Assembly (NCBI GenBank): GCA_963556495.2 | Contig: OY747704.1 | Location: 5,878,501-5,942,500, forward strand | From: Valencia hispanica | Taxonomy: Eukaryota; Chordata; Actinopteri; Cyprinodontiformes; Valenciidae | DNA: 64,000 bases | Direction: 5' to 3' | Shown: piece after piece, positions 44,489 to 56,339 of the stretch | Layout: the number at the start of each line of letters is the position of its first letter | Numbering within the stretch: the first letter of the stretch is position 1 | Notes under the pieces: generated by a model | Told to the model about the DNA's origin: nothing | Seen by the model: the letters and a program-made list of their open reading frames with translations, nothing else | Databases searched by the model: none | Made by a program: the position numbers and the translations under genes

Positions 44489-45358
44489 TTGTATTTCTCC
44501 TTAAACAAACTGGACGAGGAAACCTTGCACAGCCTGGAAAGCTACTTGGACGAGTGCTTTGACAACATTTTTATGGGCAAGCCACAGAAATCCACCTCTG
44601 CTGTGCCGACAAGCACACCATCACAAAAACGCACTCGTTCTGAGGCCAGCACCTCCACCATCTCTCCAGAGAAAAGCTACAGTGATGTCCTGGACTCAAT
44701 AGATAAGAAGCTAACCAGCCTAGACGCCCGTCTGGGCCTGGTTGAGGTTCTCCACAAAGAGTTTCAAGCTCTAAGGGAATCTCTAGAGTTCAGCCAACAA
44801 CAGGTAGCATCGCTCGCTGCAGAAAACCAAGCGCTTAGGGAGAGTGTAAAGAAACTCACCGAGGGGACGACGCAGCTGTCTGGAGAAAGGAAGAGGATGA
44901 AAGAAACTATCTTGGATATACAGGCCAGGGGAATGCGGGACAATCTTGTTTTTTCCGGGATCCCAGAACAGGCTGAGGACGACGCTGAATCCACCGTCCG
45001 AGATTTTCTCCAACATCAGTTAAAGCTCCCAAGCGACACGGTAAAAAACATCACTTTTCACCGCGTCCACCGGCTCGGAGGTAAGAAGCCCAACAACAGC
45101 CGGCCGCGACCAATTGTTGATAAATTTGAGCATTACAAGCAAAAAGAGCAGGTCAGAGGCCAGGGCAGAGAGCTGCGGGGAACGAATTACAGCGTTAATG
45201 ATCAATATCCGAAGGAAATCCTGGATAGAAGGCGCGTTTTGTTCCCAATCAGGAAGAAATATATCAGTGAAGGCACCGGAGCTACAGTAGCGGTAGATAA
45301 ACTGTATGTTAATGGCCAGCTGTTCAGGGACCCCCAGCTTACTCCTTGGCTTTATTAG
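44489..45358 (+). CDS. L1-type LINE ORF1 protein (RNA-binding chaperone)
   Basis: 289 codons, intact. Residues 1-30 may be upstream of the true start; the Met at about residue 29 (MGKPQKSTS, 44573) is an alternative start. A Ser/Thr-rich disordered part (30-75) is followed by a coiled coil at about 75-145 (LTSLDARLGLVEVLHKEFQA and following Leu heptads), then an RRM-like domain with RDNLVFSGIPEQAEDDAEST and FHRVHRLGG, and a C-terminal domain with EILDRRRVLFPIRKKY and KLYVNGQLF. This is the trimeric Transposase_22-type architecture that coats LINE RNA. The frame is undisrupted, in contrast with ORF2, so ORF1 protein could still be made if the copy is transcribed. Confidence 0.9.
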   Translation: MYFSLNKLDEETLHSLESYLDECFDNIFMGKPQKSTSAVPTSTPSQKRTRSEASTSTISPEKSYSDVLDSIDKKLTSLDARLGLVEVLHKEFQALRESLEFSQQQVASLAAENQALRESVKKLTEGTTQLSGERKRMKETILDIQARGMRDNLVFSGIPEQAEDDAESTVRDFLQHQLKLPSDTVKNITFHRVHRLGGKKPNNSRPRPIVDKFEHYKQKEQVRGQGRELRGTNYSVNDQYPKEILDRRRVLFPIRKKYISEGTGATVAVDKLYVNGQLFRDPQLTPWLY

Positions 45359-45765
45359 TCATGTAACACTGGTCAGATAAGAGTTGTTTTACCAGTCAAC
45401 TATAATCTAATGTTAGCACAGCTCTGTAAAGTTGTTTACATCACTCAATGTGGGCGGAGCCAGGTCTAAGCACTGGGATACTGGCTCTTTTTTCTTTTCT
45501 CATCTTCACATGTCTATCACCAAATGTCTTTGTCACTCATTTTTCCTTCTTTTATCACTCACACACACAGAATTTTTTCATAACATAACTATTTCTTTCT
45601 CTCTCACCCTCACCCTTCACACCTTCACAACTTTCTTCTATTTTTCTCTTTCTTATATCTCGGCTTTTGGATTTTCAATCAGGCACCCCAGGCACAAACT
45701 AATAATACACCTGTGTTTATCTGTTTCTATGGTGATTTGGACTTTACAACTTTTATCTCAAAACT
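45359..45765 (+). other. Inter-ORF region of the LINE
   Basis: About 400 bp, rich in C and T (TTCTTTCTCTCTCACCCTCA), with no frame of note. It links ORF1 and ORF2. Confidence 0.8.
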
Positions 45766-48700
45766 ATGACTACTCTAAGGTTTGTCACGTGGAATATTCA
45801 TGGAGCTGGCACCAGAGAGAAAAGAGTTAAGATTCTTAACCAGCTTAAAAGATTGAAGGCAGATGTCGTTTTATTACAAGAAACCCATAAATCTACCTCA
45901 GCTGCAGATGATCTTAAATCCCCTGAGTTTCCTAATGTGTTTTCTGCATGCTATAACTCCAGACAAAGGGGAGTAGCAATATTAATAAATAAAAATTTAA
46001 ATTTTACAGTAATAGATACAGTTACAGATCCAGAGGGTAGATTTATTATAGTAAAACTATCTATACATAACCAAAAGTTATGTATTGTCAGTATATATGG
46101 TCCAAATGTTGATGACCCCTCATTCTTTCATTCCTTCTTCTCTGTGCTCCTTGAACACATGGATTGATCACTTCTTCTTGGGGGAGATCTCAACTTTGGT
46201 TTAAATGAAGAAATAGACAGGCTCAGCACAGCAGGGACTCAGCGCAGCTGGAAATCTATAGATATAGTCAAACAGTACATGAGCGATTATATACTTTGTG
46301 ATGCATGGCGATCACTTCACCCCAATGACAAAAAATATACTTTCTTCTCAAATGTCCACCATTCATATTCTCGACTGGATTATTTGTTAGTCAGCAGCTC
46401 ACTGTTGACTGACATTTCAGACACTGAGATACACCCTATAGCTGTTAGCGATCATGCTCCTGTTTCTCTAACTTTAGTAAGTAAAACAGAAACACCTCAA
46501 AGCAAAAATTGGAGATTTAATATATCCTTACTTAAGGATAAAGAATTTATAAAATATTTTGGAAAAGAGTGGGCTTCTTATTTAGAATATAATGACCTCC
46601 CTGGTACGTCGCCATCCATTCTTTGGGAGGCAGGAAAAGCTGTGATTAGAGGTAAAATAATCTCATTCTCATCAAATAAAAAGAAAATGGAAAAAAAAAA
46701 ACGTATTCAGGAATTAGAAGAAACTATTAATTCATTAGAAGCTTCTCTAGAGGAGGAGAGACTAGGCAAAATCCATAAAGTAAAGCTAGAATTAAATCTA
46801 ATTATTAATAAACAGACCCAGTTCTTAATTCAAAGACTTAGGATAGAAAACTTTGAACAAGGTAATAAATCAGGTAGATTTTTGGCTAACCAGCTAAAAA
46901 TTAATAAAGAAAAAACAACTATATCTGCTATTAAAGATCAGACCGGGAATACAGTATATGATCCTGGAAGAATAAACAACACATTTAAAGAATTTTACAA
47001 GGCTTTATACTCACCAGAGATAAATCCATCGGATCATGAAATTGAAAAATTGTTTGATAACATAACACTACCTAAATTATCTGAAAGTCAAGCGATGGCC
47101 CTGGATTCACCACTAACAGCGGCTGAACTCCAGGAGGCCCTCCAAGGCATGCCCAATAATAAGGCTCCAGGCCCAGATGGATTTCCAGCAGAGTTCTATA
47201 TAGAATTCTGGATTATTCTGGCACCAACATTCCACAGAATGCTGCAGGAAACCAAGGAAAATGGCCGACTCCCACCAAATATGAATTCTGCCTACATTAG
47301 TCTTTTACTAAAATCAGGTAAAGACCCTTTGTTTCCTACCAGCTATCGTCCCATATCCCTCAATAATGTTGATCTTAATATAATCTGCAAAGCCCTCGCA
47401 AAAAGGATAGAGAAAGTAACCCCTCTTATAATACATCCTGATCAAACTGGTTTTATTAAAGGGAGACATTCATCCACAAATTCACGTAGATTAATAGATT
47501 TAATACATTTTTCTAACTGTAAAAACATTAAAACTAATATATTATCTTTAGATGCAGAAAAAGCATTTGATAGAGTTAACTGGAAATTCTTATTTGTAAC
47601 CTTACATAAATTTGGCTTTGGAAATTCTTTTATAGACTGGTTGAAAATATTATATAGTTCACCAACAGCGTGTATCAGAACAAATAACCAAACATCATCT
47701 AGGTTTTATCTTCAGAGAGGTACCAGGCAGGGATGTCCTCTCCCTCCCTCCCTGTTCACTATTTTTAATGAACCACTAGCTGCAGCGATCAGGCAAACTC
47801 ACAATATTAAAGGCATAAAATGCAATAACATAGAACATAAAATCAGTCTTTATGCAGATGATGTATTACTTTTTCTCCAGCATTCACAAACCTCTTTCTC
47901 TCAGGTAATCGGGTTGATAAACTCTTACTCAAATGTTTCCGATTATTCTATAAATTGGTTAAAATCTACAGTTCTTCCAATCAATTGTTCTGTCCAGAAT
48001 CCAACTAATACACAACTGCAGTCAGGGAATATTACCTATTTAGGTATCAATGTCTCACCAAGACTGGCAGATTAAATAACGTTAAACTACATCCCACTTT
48101 TTTAAAAAGTGGAAGATGATCTTGCCAGATGGAAATCTCTACCCATATCACTTATGGGAAGGGTTGCTTCAATAAAAATGATGGTTTTGCCCAGAATCAA
48201 CTACTTATTCTCAATGATCCCAAGTAAACCATCACTAGACTGGTTTAGATCTCTGGACTCCTCTATCTCTAAATTTCTTTGGAAAGATAAACCCCTACGT
48301 ATCAGCTTAAAAACACTGCAGAAGACCAAAGAAAAAGGAGGTCTAGATCTACCAAACTTCCATCATTATTTCTTAGCCAACAGGCTCCAATACATATCAA
48401 GATGGTTAAAACATAGCTACCTAGATGAGTCCTGGAAAGACGTAGAACAGACACTATGCAATAAGATAAAACTTTCAGACCTACCATTTATTAGCTCAAA
48501 TATAAAACAATATGAATGCTTTAAAAGCATAAATATCAGCTCCTCTCTGACAGCATGGTGGGAGTTTCTAAAAATGACACAGTCCACAATAATCGAATGC
48601 AGACGTACATCCATCTGGAATAACCCCGACATCTTGCAAAAACAATTTATTACAAGTTTTTCAGACTGGAGGTGCAATGGAATTTAATACCTGGAACACA

Positions 48701-49488
48701 TGTTTGAAGGAACAGACTTTATCCCATTTAATACATTAATTACACAATATGGAATTGATAAAAACAAATTCTTAGAATATCAACAAATTAAATCTATTAT
48801 TAAAGGTAAATTTAGGCTCAATACAGCTGAATTACAAATTCCAGCAAGAGTTTTAGATTTTCTTAATCTCAACCCCCCCAAATTGCTGTCTAAAATATAC
48901 AAAACTTTATCTACATTAGATGAATCAATAGCCATCCCTATTTCAAAATGGGAGGTGGATTTATCAGCCAGCTTTGACCAAAACATCTGGTCTCAGATAT
49001 GTTTAAGAACCTTTAAAATACCAAAAAATCCTAATTTGCAATTAATACAATACAAAATCCTTCATAGAGTACACTATACAGGTCAACGAATGTTTAGGAT
49101 GGGTTTTACATCGTCTAATACCTGCTTACAATGCACAAGCAATATACCAGATACTTATGTTCATGCGCTTTGGTTCTGTCCACCTGTTAAGACATTTTGG
49201 TGCCAGATATGTGAGGACTTATCAAAGTTATGTAACATCCCACCATCTCCCTCAATTTGCCTGTTAGGAAATTTAAATGATGTCACCATGGACACAAAGT
49301 CAGTTCTAATGGTTCACATTGCCTTATGCATCGCTAAGAAAACTATCCTCCTGAACTGGAAAAATAAAAAAGCTCTTAATATTAATCAGTATAGAAATCT
49401 CTTGTTGGACCATATTGGTCTTGAGACGGCCTCTGGCTCCATATCTGATCAATCTCTCTGGGCTCCTTTGATCGGCTCCATCACCTAG
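45766..49488 (+). pseudogene. L1-type LINE ORF2: endonuclease and reverse transcriptase, disrupted
   Basis: About 1240 codons in one overall frame. The endonuclease (1-235) shows the block WNIHGAG, the catalytic Glu in LLQETHKS, GGDLNFG, SRLDYLLVS and SDHAPVSL. The reverse transcriptase (about 320-800) shows NNKAPGPDGFPAEFY, YRPISLNNVDLNIICKALAK, SLDAEKAFDRVNW, GTRQGCPLPPSLFTIF and the catalytic SLYADDVLLFL. A Cys-His motif (CLQCTSN with H and C following) is near 49125-49180. Breaks: TGA at 46165-46167; TAA at 48073-48075 and 48103-48105, which lie in a short stretch explained by two opposite frameshifts; TAA at 48685-48687. It would have made the target nick and the cDNA, but this copy cannot. 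Confidence 0.9.
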
Positions 49489-50765
49489 TGGGGGTGGGGG
49501 GCACTTGGTTTTGTCGTTTGGGACACTGTTGCTGATGTGGGGGTTTTGGGGTTGGAGGGTGCGTGGCCGGTTCATTGGCGGGTTGGACCGGCCCTGGCCC
49601 TCGTTGGATGCCTGGTCTCGGCGCCCTGTGTTGCGCGGGATCAGGACCCGGGAGATGGTACAACTTGGCGTCCAGATGCTGACTGAGCCCGGCCTGGGGA
49701 TGCTGTCCGTCCCCTGCGGCTATTGGTGGGGCGCTGGGATGTTGGCGGTGGGGATAGGTCTAGGGTGGAGGCGTCGCGTGCCGGCCAATGGCCGGCCGCG
49801 GCCCCTGCAGTGCCGGGGGCCCCTCGTCGGCCGGTCCCTTGTCGGGTCCCTGCTGGGGGGTGGGGTGCCCCTGGGCCCCGGCTCCCCCGGTCCGTCGACT
49901 GGCCCGCCCCGGCGCGGCCGGTTGCCGGCGGAGCCCGTGGGCTCGTCACTGCTGCCCCCCGGGCCCCTGCATAGTGGCCGCTGGATGTTCCCCTGGGGTT
50001 CTCCTTTTCTCCTCTCTTGGGGGATGCGGTCGGCCCCGCCCGGGTCTCTGGCGGTCCTTTGGACGTCTTTGCTCCGATCTCCTTCATGTCTGCATCGATT
50101 CCTGGGGGACGGATTGATGTCTTCTCACACCAACTATCGAACACTCTTATGGAGAAACCTTATATGCACCAGCATGCTAACACACACACATAGATGTGGG
50201 GTCTCTGGTGTTTAAGGATATATTCTTGGGCTGAGGTTATCATTACTAGAGCTTGATTAATCGGTACCATGAGTTTTTCTGTGACATTGTTGTTGTATTT
50301 TTATACCTATTTTTGTGTGATGTGGTTGTGTAATTCTTAGTTCACAATGTTTGGTTGGTTTTGTCGATGTTCCTTTTTCGTGTTTTGTTTTCCCCCCTCT
50401 CTCTGCCGTCCTGTGGTTATGGAGGCAGACTTCAATGTCTTCCTGTGTTTTCTTTGTTCCCCTTCCTCTCTTGTATTTTCAACCCACCCTCTCTCATGAC
50501 ATTCTGTTTCCTACCTCTCTTCTTCATCTTCCTTCTTTCTTCTCCTTAATTTTCCGTCTCCGTGTCCATAACATCAGGAAATAAAAACCCCAACAATTCA
50601 TAATAAAGATTTTTCACACATAAATCAAGTGGAGTACTATAGCAAAAGCTGTACTGCTCCGCTTGTGAAAGTAAATCTGTTGGGCTTCTACTTGGTACTC
50701 AGACACTAATTCTGAGCTCCACACTGCCAAACAGGACACGTTTAAAAAAAAAAAGAAAAAAAAAA
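49489..50765 (+). other. LINE 3'UTR and A-tail
   Basis: A strongly GC-rich block (49560-50080), then a pyrimidine-rich part with GTTCCCCTTCCTCTCTTGTA, AATAAA signals near 50580 and 50605, and an A-tail with single G interruptions (50742-50765). The GC block is open in several frames on both strands but the frames shift between this copy and 4689-5306, so I do not call a gene. Confidence 0.85.
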
Positions 50766-50781
50766 AGGAAAGCGTTCTTCA
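50766..50781 (+). repeat. Right target-site duplication of the full-length L1-type LINE
   Basis: AGGAAAGCGTTCTTCA, 15 of 16 identical to 44304-44319. Confidence 0.85.
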
Positions 50782-51300
50782 AGTATTCTGATGTCATCAG
50801 ACTCATCGACACCTAATGACTCTGTTTAGAGATTTCTCAGATAGACTGAAAGCACAAATTTGAATTGGGTCACAACTAACACCGAAACTTGTACTACATC
50901 AGGCCTCTGGGACTAACACTGGATGTATTCTGCCAACGCCCAAACTGGTAATAACAGACATCTGATATAGAGGGGAACCGGACAGTAATTACACTCCCAC
51001 CATCTCCCAGAAGATGTCCGGCCTCCCAGAAAGAATCATTCAAGTCATTATAAGCAGCAGAAGACAAAAACATGAAGCCAAATGCTCTCATATTAAATCA
51101 AATCTCAAATCGAAGGTCAGAAGGTTCAACTACCCATCATCAAACCACTTAAGTTAGCTTCATTAAATATTAGGCCTTTATCAGGAATTATTCCTAATCA
51201 ATTAATTTATCACTGAACATAATGTACACACCTTTTTTATCAGAAACCTGGCTAGACATAAAGAATGAAACATCTGCATTGATAGAATCTACTCCTCCAA
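50782..51300 (+). pseudogene. L2-type LINE, right part: end of ORF1 and start of ORF2 endonuclease
   Basis: After the L1 target duplication, + strand sequence with several stops resembles the tail of L2 ORF1. From about 51145 the words KLASLNIRPLSGIIPNQ, PFLSETWLDIKNET and ALIESTPPN follow, the start of the L2 ORF2 endonuclease (compare the antisense copy at 1-312). It ends at about 51300 where a different LINE fragment begins. Confidence 0.75.
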
Positions 51301-51640
51301 ATTAAAATTTTTCAAGCGAGAGCAGGAAACTCTCGCCACACTTTTTCATATCTCAATTTGGGCGCAATTGGGGGCAAAAAGTATGCCCACCCCAGCTCGG
51401 CGCCGCTCAGCGGGGGCAACTCCAGAGTGGAAGAAAGTCCAACCCCTCTCGAGGAGATGGGTTCCAGAGCCTTGCGTCGAGGCGAGTCTGACGATGCCCA
51501 GTCAAAACCTTTCAACCTCGTACACCAGCTCCGGCTCCTTCCCCATCAGAGAGGTGACGTTCCACGTCCCAAGAGCCAGCCTCTGCAGCCGAGGATTGGA
51601 CCGCCAACGTCCCCATCCTTCATTGCACCCGTTAATTGCT
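51300..51640 (-). pseudogene. RTE/Rex-like LINE ORF2, endonuclease N-terminus
   Basis: On the minus strand, 51625-51340 reads RLALGTWNVTSLMGKEPELV, a VYEVERF block, a STQGSGTHLLERGWTFFHSG-like segment, then APAERRRAGVGILFAPN. This is the endonuclease start of the LINE family whose C-terminus is at 11085-11800 and 43175-43445. One in-frame stop and a frame change show decay. Only the first ~100 codons remain. Confidence 0.75.
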
Positions 51641-53489
51641 GTTAATTAAATTAGATTTGAAAATGTACACGTGCTTGTCCCAATGGTTTCTACACGGCCT
51701 GTTTAATATTTTAAGATAAAAATAAAAAGCTAATCTGTTATGTTTTTCCCCAGCATTTTAATAATTTATCTTCATAATTCATAATTTATGTTAATTCAGT
51801 TGCTCACTTACAACAGAGATTAAAAAGAAATGTTTTTGCTGTTCGGCTTTTTCTGCAGTCCTTATTTGGCTTGAGATTTGTTAACACAGAATGAGACTAT
51901 GAGGGAGATTAGAAGATCTGATGTGTCTACCTTCCACACCTGTGAGAGAAACTGAAGAACATTTTGTTATCTGCAAATTCCAAAAAGGTTTAAGGTGTTT
52001 GTACAAGTAATTGCTTGTTTTATTCTTTCTCTATCTATTTGATATGCAGACACACATTGTTTATTCTACTCCATCAAGAGATAGAAAGACTGGATGGAAG
52101 CCTTAGAGTTAGCCTTCATGTGCCTCCTCTTCTCTCTGGTTGTTCAGGTCTCTTGGTCTCTCTGCAGAAGTTGTCAGAAGGTTTTACAGTGAACTGGTGA
52201 AGTGGAAGGTCACTGATTCAGTCCGACTGGGCCCTGCAGGGGTCATGTCTCTGTTTAAAGGCCATAATCTGATCTTTAAAAGGCAGGGGGAATAGACATG
52301 CTGGTTTAAGAGGCTTCAGACCCCCAGGGAAGGCTAGAGGGACATTCACAAAGCTTTAACCACATCATGGGCAGGCCATGATGTGATGTGTTTGCAGTCA
52401 AAGTTTACCCATAATAATATACGTGGGGACAAAATATCAAATTTCCATGCAGATTTGAACTATGTTTAGTTTAGGATACTATCGGTTGTTACCGGAACTA
52501 GAACTGAAACAAGCACAACCGTCTGGGCATGTATAGTGAAAAACCGAGTGTACAACACAGTTCCTTATTTTTTTCTTATTTTTTATTTTTTTTTGTATTG
52601 TTTTCTGCAGATCTAGCCCTCAGGAGAGTAGAATCAGGCTCCCAATTAAAGTTGAAATCATTTTTTTAAATGCTTCTCATGAAATGATTTTGACAATGTC
52701 ATTTATTCTTGACAGTTAAAATGTATATCTTCTCAAAATGCTATCGATCACACTGTATCACAGTGAAAATTAAACCACAATAGATTGACTTTATGGGCAG
52801 TGCTGTGTCTGATCGATTCCGGCTTCCAGTAATGGGCTGTCTTTGCCTGAGTTCTGTAAAACTCAGTAGTTGTGGGGCTGTTTAAAGAATTAAACAGAAA
52901 TATTACAGTGTTTGCTTGTGTGAGCGAAGCAAAAGAAGCCATTGCGACTTATGTGATCAGATTTGTAGATGAAATAGGATATTTACACACACTTCAGAAA
53001 AAAAAACCACAAAGGTATTTTTTCTTTACTGTCCAACATCAAATCAGAGTAAATTTTTTGTTTCAGATCAATAAATATCACCATATTTTTTGGCATTGTG
53101 AAATGCCAGAATAATTAGAATTGTTTGTTTTGGGAGAAGATTTAACCTTTGCCAGACCGGAAGTGACGTAGCAAAAGAGAGTCCTGTCAGCTCGATCAAT
53201 AGAAAACCATGGATTTTAAACCCGGCTCTGACACAATTTTTTTAATGTTTACAATTACACATATGATGGACCACAACCATACAGACCAGAGGGAGAGCCA
53301 GGGAAAAATGAATGGCCAAAACAAAACTTTGCTAAGCAAAACTAACGTTATTAGCCTGGGTGCTGCAAGATAGCTTTACTTTTTTATTTTACAACCAACA
53401 TGTCACATTGATTCTAATCTTTGATATCTTTCTGTCAAAAAGCTGTGTTTGGCAGAGGTTAGACCATAAGACTTACAATGCACAGATCC
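51641..53489. other. Intronic sequence, nothing recognised
   Basis: AT-rich, no coding frame of note. CCGGAAGTGACGTAGC near 53157 is GC-richer than its surroundings and could be part of a small repeat, but no ends are visible. Confidence 0.4.
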
Positions 53490-54183
53490 CGTCTGTGTAG
53501 GGTGACCAGATTTTCCAAAACTAAAAACTGGGACACCTAAATTGTACCAAAGATTAAAGGTTGACATATCCTCGCTGGTGACTTGTAACCGCTTTTTATT
53601 GTAGAAAGTGCAAAAGTAATAATAGCTACTTGAGCATCTATATTTAAAATAAGGACTTTGAGTGCAACATTTTTATCAGAACAATACTGTATTTTTGAAA
53701 CACTTGTTTGGGCAATATTAAAAGTAGCCCTTTTGTGAACAGTAAAAAAAACAAACAAAACTATTTGGACCTGATCTTGTTTAGAAACAAACACTAAATA
53801 TCAGCATTACTGTTCTCCCGTAACATTAGTGACTCTTTTGTGCCACCGCTTATGTTTTCTAGCTTTAACATGGCTCTGCACATCCACATTCCCATTGTGA
53901 ACAACAGAGAATTCACAATTACATAAAGCACAAAATGCAGAATATTCACTTTCCCAGTACTTTTCTGAGGAAGTGCTTCTTCATCGTTTTATTACCATCA
54001 CTATGACAACTTTGTGATTGATTTGCAAAGAAAATTAGTTCTGTGTGTGGACGTTCGGGACAAAGGCTGGGTGAAATCGGGACAACATAATGGGTTTGAT
54101 AACATCCTTTGGTACATAGGACAAATGGCTGAAAATCAGGACCGTCCCGGGTAAATCGGGACCCTGGTCACCCTACGTCTGTG
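53490..54183. mobile_element. Complete hAT MITE (ends 53498-54175)
   Basis: TAGGGTGACCAG at 53498 and its inverted copy CTGGTCACCCTA ending at 54175 are perfect 12-bp ends. The 8-bp word CGTCTGTG flanks both sides exactly (53490-53497 and 54176-54183), the hAT target-duplication length. The 678-bp interior has no transposase. Sub-terminal AAAACTGGGACACC and AAATCGGGACCC words are related. The left-end word recurs at 59074 (TAGGGTGACCATATTTTGAT). Confidence 0.88.
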
Positions 54184-54889
54184 TAGGGCTTAGCCTCTGA
54201 TCGATCTGTGATCGTGTCTCCTGCCTGCTGCAGGTCAAGAAGCAGCCGCTGACAGTGGCCCCAATGAAGCTGTTAGCACCGAAGGCACTCTGGCTGGTGT
54301 GAGTCACTCCTGATCTTTGTTTCAGTATCCCATGGTAAAATCCATCACATTGCTGGCATTTTAATCCTCCAGTCTGAAGTGAGCATTTTTCATAGCCAAA
54401 GCAGAAGTCAAGTCCAGGCTTTTCAACAGCACATAACGCACCCAGAACCTTGAGATAGTTTTGTTTTTTTCATTTTTGGAAACCTGTTGACTTGATGTCC
54501 TGACAGGCTGGTGTTTGTACAGCCTCTACAAACACAATAATTTACAATCAAGAAAAATGAATGCAATCCAAAACTAGTGAACACACTGACTCACAATAAC
54601 AACCGCTAGACCTGACAACTACCTACTGAGCCAGTATTGCCATCTGTCTCTGAGAGAAAGTAGCTGAAGTTGACCCAGAAAGTCATTGTATGTCGCCAGA
54701 TGACGTCACACGCTAATTTGCTACATAATGACGCCATCACTCATGTAGCGGTCGTCATTTTCTCCTCTAACATCCAATATGAATAAGAACAGTTTGCAAT
54801 AAAAACAAAGTGCAAAACAAGTGTGCTCAGACATGTCAAAATAAAAGAAGCCATAGAACAGAAAAGGTCAGCCTCAAAAGATCAAAGAA
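54184..54889. other. Intronic sequence, nothing recognised
   Basis: No coding signal. A CAG followed by an apparently open 20-codon stretch at 54238-54300 was considered as an exon and rejected. Confidence 0.4.
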
Positions 54890-55335
54890 AGATGGCAGAA
54901 ACAATGAGAAGAAGAAAGAACTGGTAGGTGGCTTTATACGTTTGTATAATGAGGAAAACAGAGCGAATCAGGAGGAAATGATTATATCTAGATTAGGATT
55001 AGAACAGGCTTAAATGATACAATATTTAAACAGGGGAAACATGCTACAGGGAAATGTGACTTTTGTATTTAAGAAGAGACTGTGGAACATGTCATTATTT
55101 TGCCTGAAATATACTGTTAAGAGTACTGGTACAAAATCAATTGCAACTAGACATCCAAGACCTTTTAAACAAAATTTCTAGTTCTGAAAAAAATTGCTGC
55201 GATATCTCAAGAAGACGAAATTATTAGAGACTATAGTTTTTGTTTGTTTGTTTTTTAGTACTTTGTAAAAATAAGGGGCAGATTTAGTATGCATCAAACG
55301 TTGCTTGACAGCCGCCATTAAACAGAAGTGTATGG
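54890..55335 (+). pseudogene. LINE 3' remnant (I/Nimb-like)
   Basis: In changing frames the + strand reads MIISRLGLEQA, LNDTIFKQGKHATGKCDFC and EETVEHVIIL, resembling the Cys-His region near the end of a fish non-LTR ORF2. The end GACAGCCGCCATTAAACAGA (about 55310-55328) is like the 3' terminus of that family. Stops and frameshifts are frequent. The clade assignment is from memory and uncertain. Confidence 0.55.
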
Positions 55336-56339
55336 CATATAGTATTATTTTCAGTGTTTTATGTTATACGTTTTAAATGTCCTACGTTATGTAACTCACC
55401 ATACATCATGAAAGTTCCTTGAATGCATTACAGGTGTGAGATACAGCGTAATACAGACAAACTTCTGCCTTTTTTCTCGTTGAAAGGAGAGAAGGTAAAG
55501 AACGATGTTTGTGTGTGGCTTATAAAAGAAAGATCGATCTTATATACCTGCAGATTTCTTTTTTACTTTAGAGTTTATTTTAATTTTAAATACTAAACAA
55601 CTTCTTTTTTTAGTGGGTGAAATGAACCGAGAAAGGTTTATGATTGGTCAGTCGATGTAGCGTGATCATGCTGCATGGTGAAAATGGTATATGGCCTGTA
55701 CATAGCGCTATATTTAGTCCTTGATGACCCCAAAGAGCTTCACACTACATTCAGTCATTCACGCACAGGTGATGGAATGCTAAATTGTAGCCACAGCTGC
55801 CCTGGGGCACACTGAGAGCGTGACTGCCAAACTAGCACCACCGAGCCCTCTGACTACCATGCGTGAAGTTCATTCCCATTCTGAACGTCTGAAAACTAGT
55901 CTGGATGTAGAACAAACTGGGTTTCTAATCTGCAGGGAATATCGGCTACAAAGTTTCACAGAAAGTAGCTAAGGGTGGTCAGAAATGTTGCTAGATTTGT
56001 CACTAGGCGCTCTTTGGGAAAAAAAGTCGTTAAGGGGGTCTGAAACGTCATTAGAAATAGTCACCAAGTTGGCAACACTGTACTGAGCTGAGGCCTCGCT
56101 TAGCAAATGACTCCCCCTTCTTACTTCACAGGTCACAGGAGCCGTTATACATTGTGAAATTTACCCTTGATAAATGTTTCAAATACTAATTTTTGGACAA
56201 CATTTTATATGCATTTTAGAAAATATTTAACCTGCAATATGCTGTTTAAGAAGCGTCTAATAGGTTAATTGAGTCCATCTGAGTTTATTGGTGGGATCTC
56301 TCCGGATGCATATAAAGGCACCCCCTAAACACAGAGCTT
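55336..56339. other. Intronic sequence, nothing recognised
   Basis: AT-rich. No coding frame or repeat end seen except possible old Tc1 flank near 56260. Confidence 0.4.

Larger units (their letters stand above)
44320..50765 (+). mobile_element. Full-length L1/Tx1-like LINE
   Basis: A 6446-bp insertion between 16-bp target duplications. It has a short 5'UTR with repeated GAGCTGAGATGAGCTGCTGC words (44320-44360), ORF1 (44489-45358), a 400-bp pyrimidine-rich inter-ORF region, ORF2 (45766-49488), a GC-rich 3'UTR and an A-tail (50742-50765). It inserted into an L2 element whose two halves flank it. ORF1 is open but ORF2 has stops and frameshifts, so the copy is inactive though fairly young. Truncated relatives lie at 4368-5843 and 22143-22456. 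Confidence 0.92.

Noticed and set aside
49641..50144. Antisense open frame in the LINE 3'UTR
   Set aside because: Shadow of the same GC-rich tract, Pro/Gly-rich, not conserved with the copy at 4765-5235.
54238..54302. Possible extra channel exon after CTGCAG
   Set aside because: It has an AG and a later GTGTGAGT, but the translation does not resemble the I-II linker or any Cav2 region, and the expected exon 8 sequence is not here.
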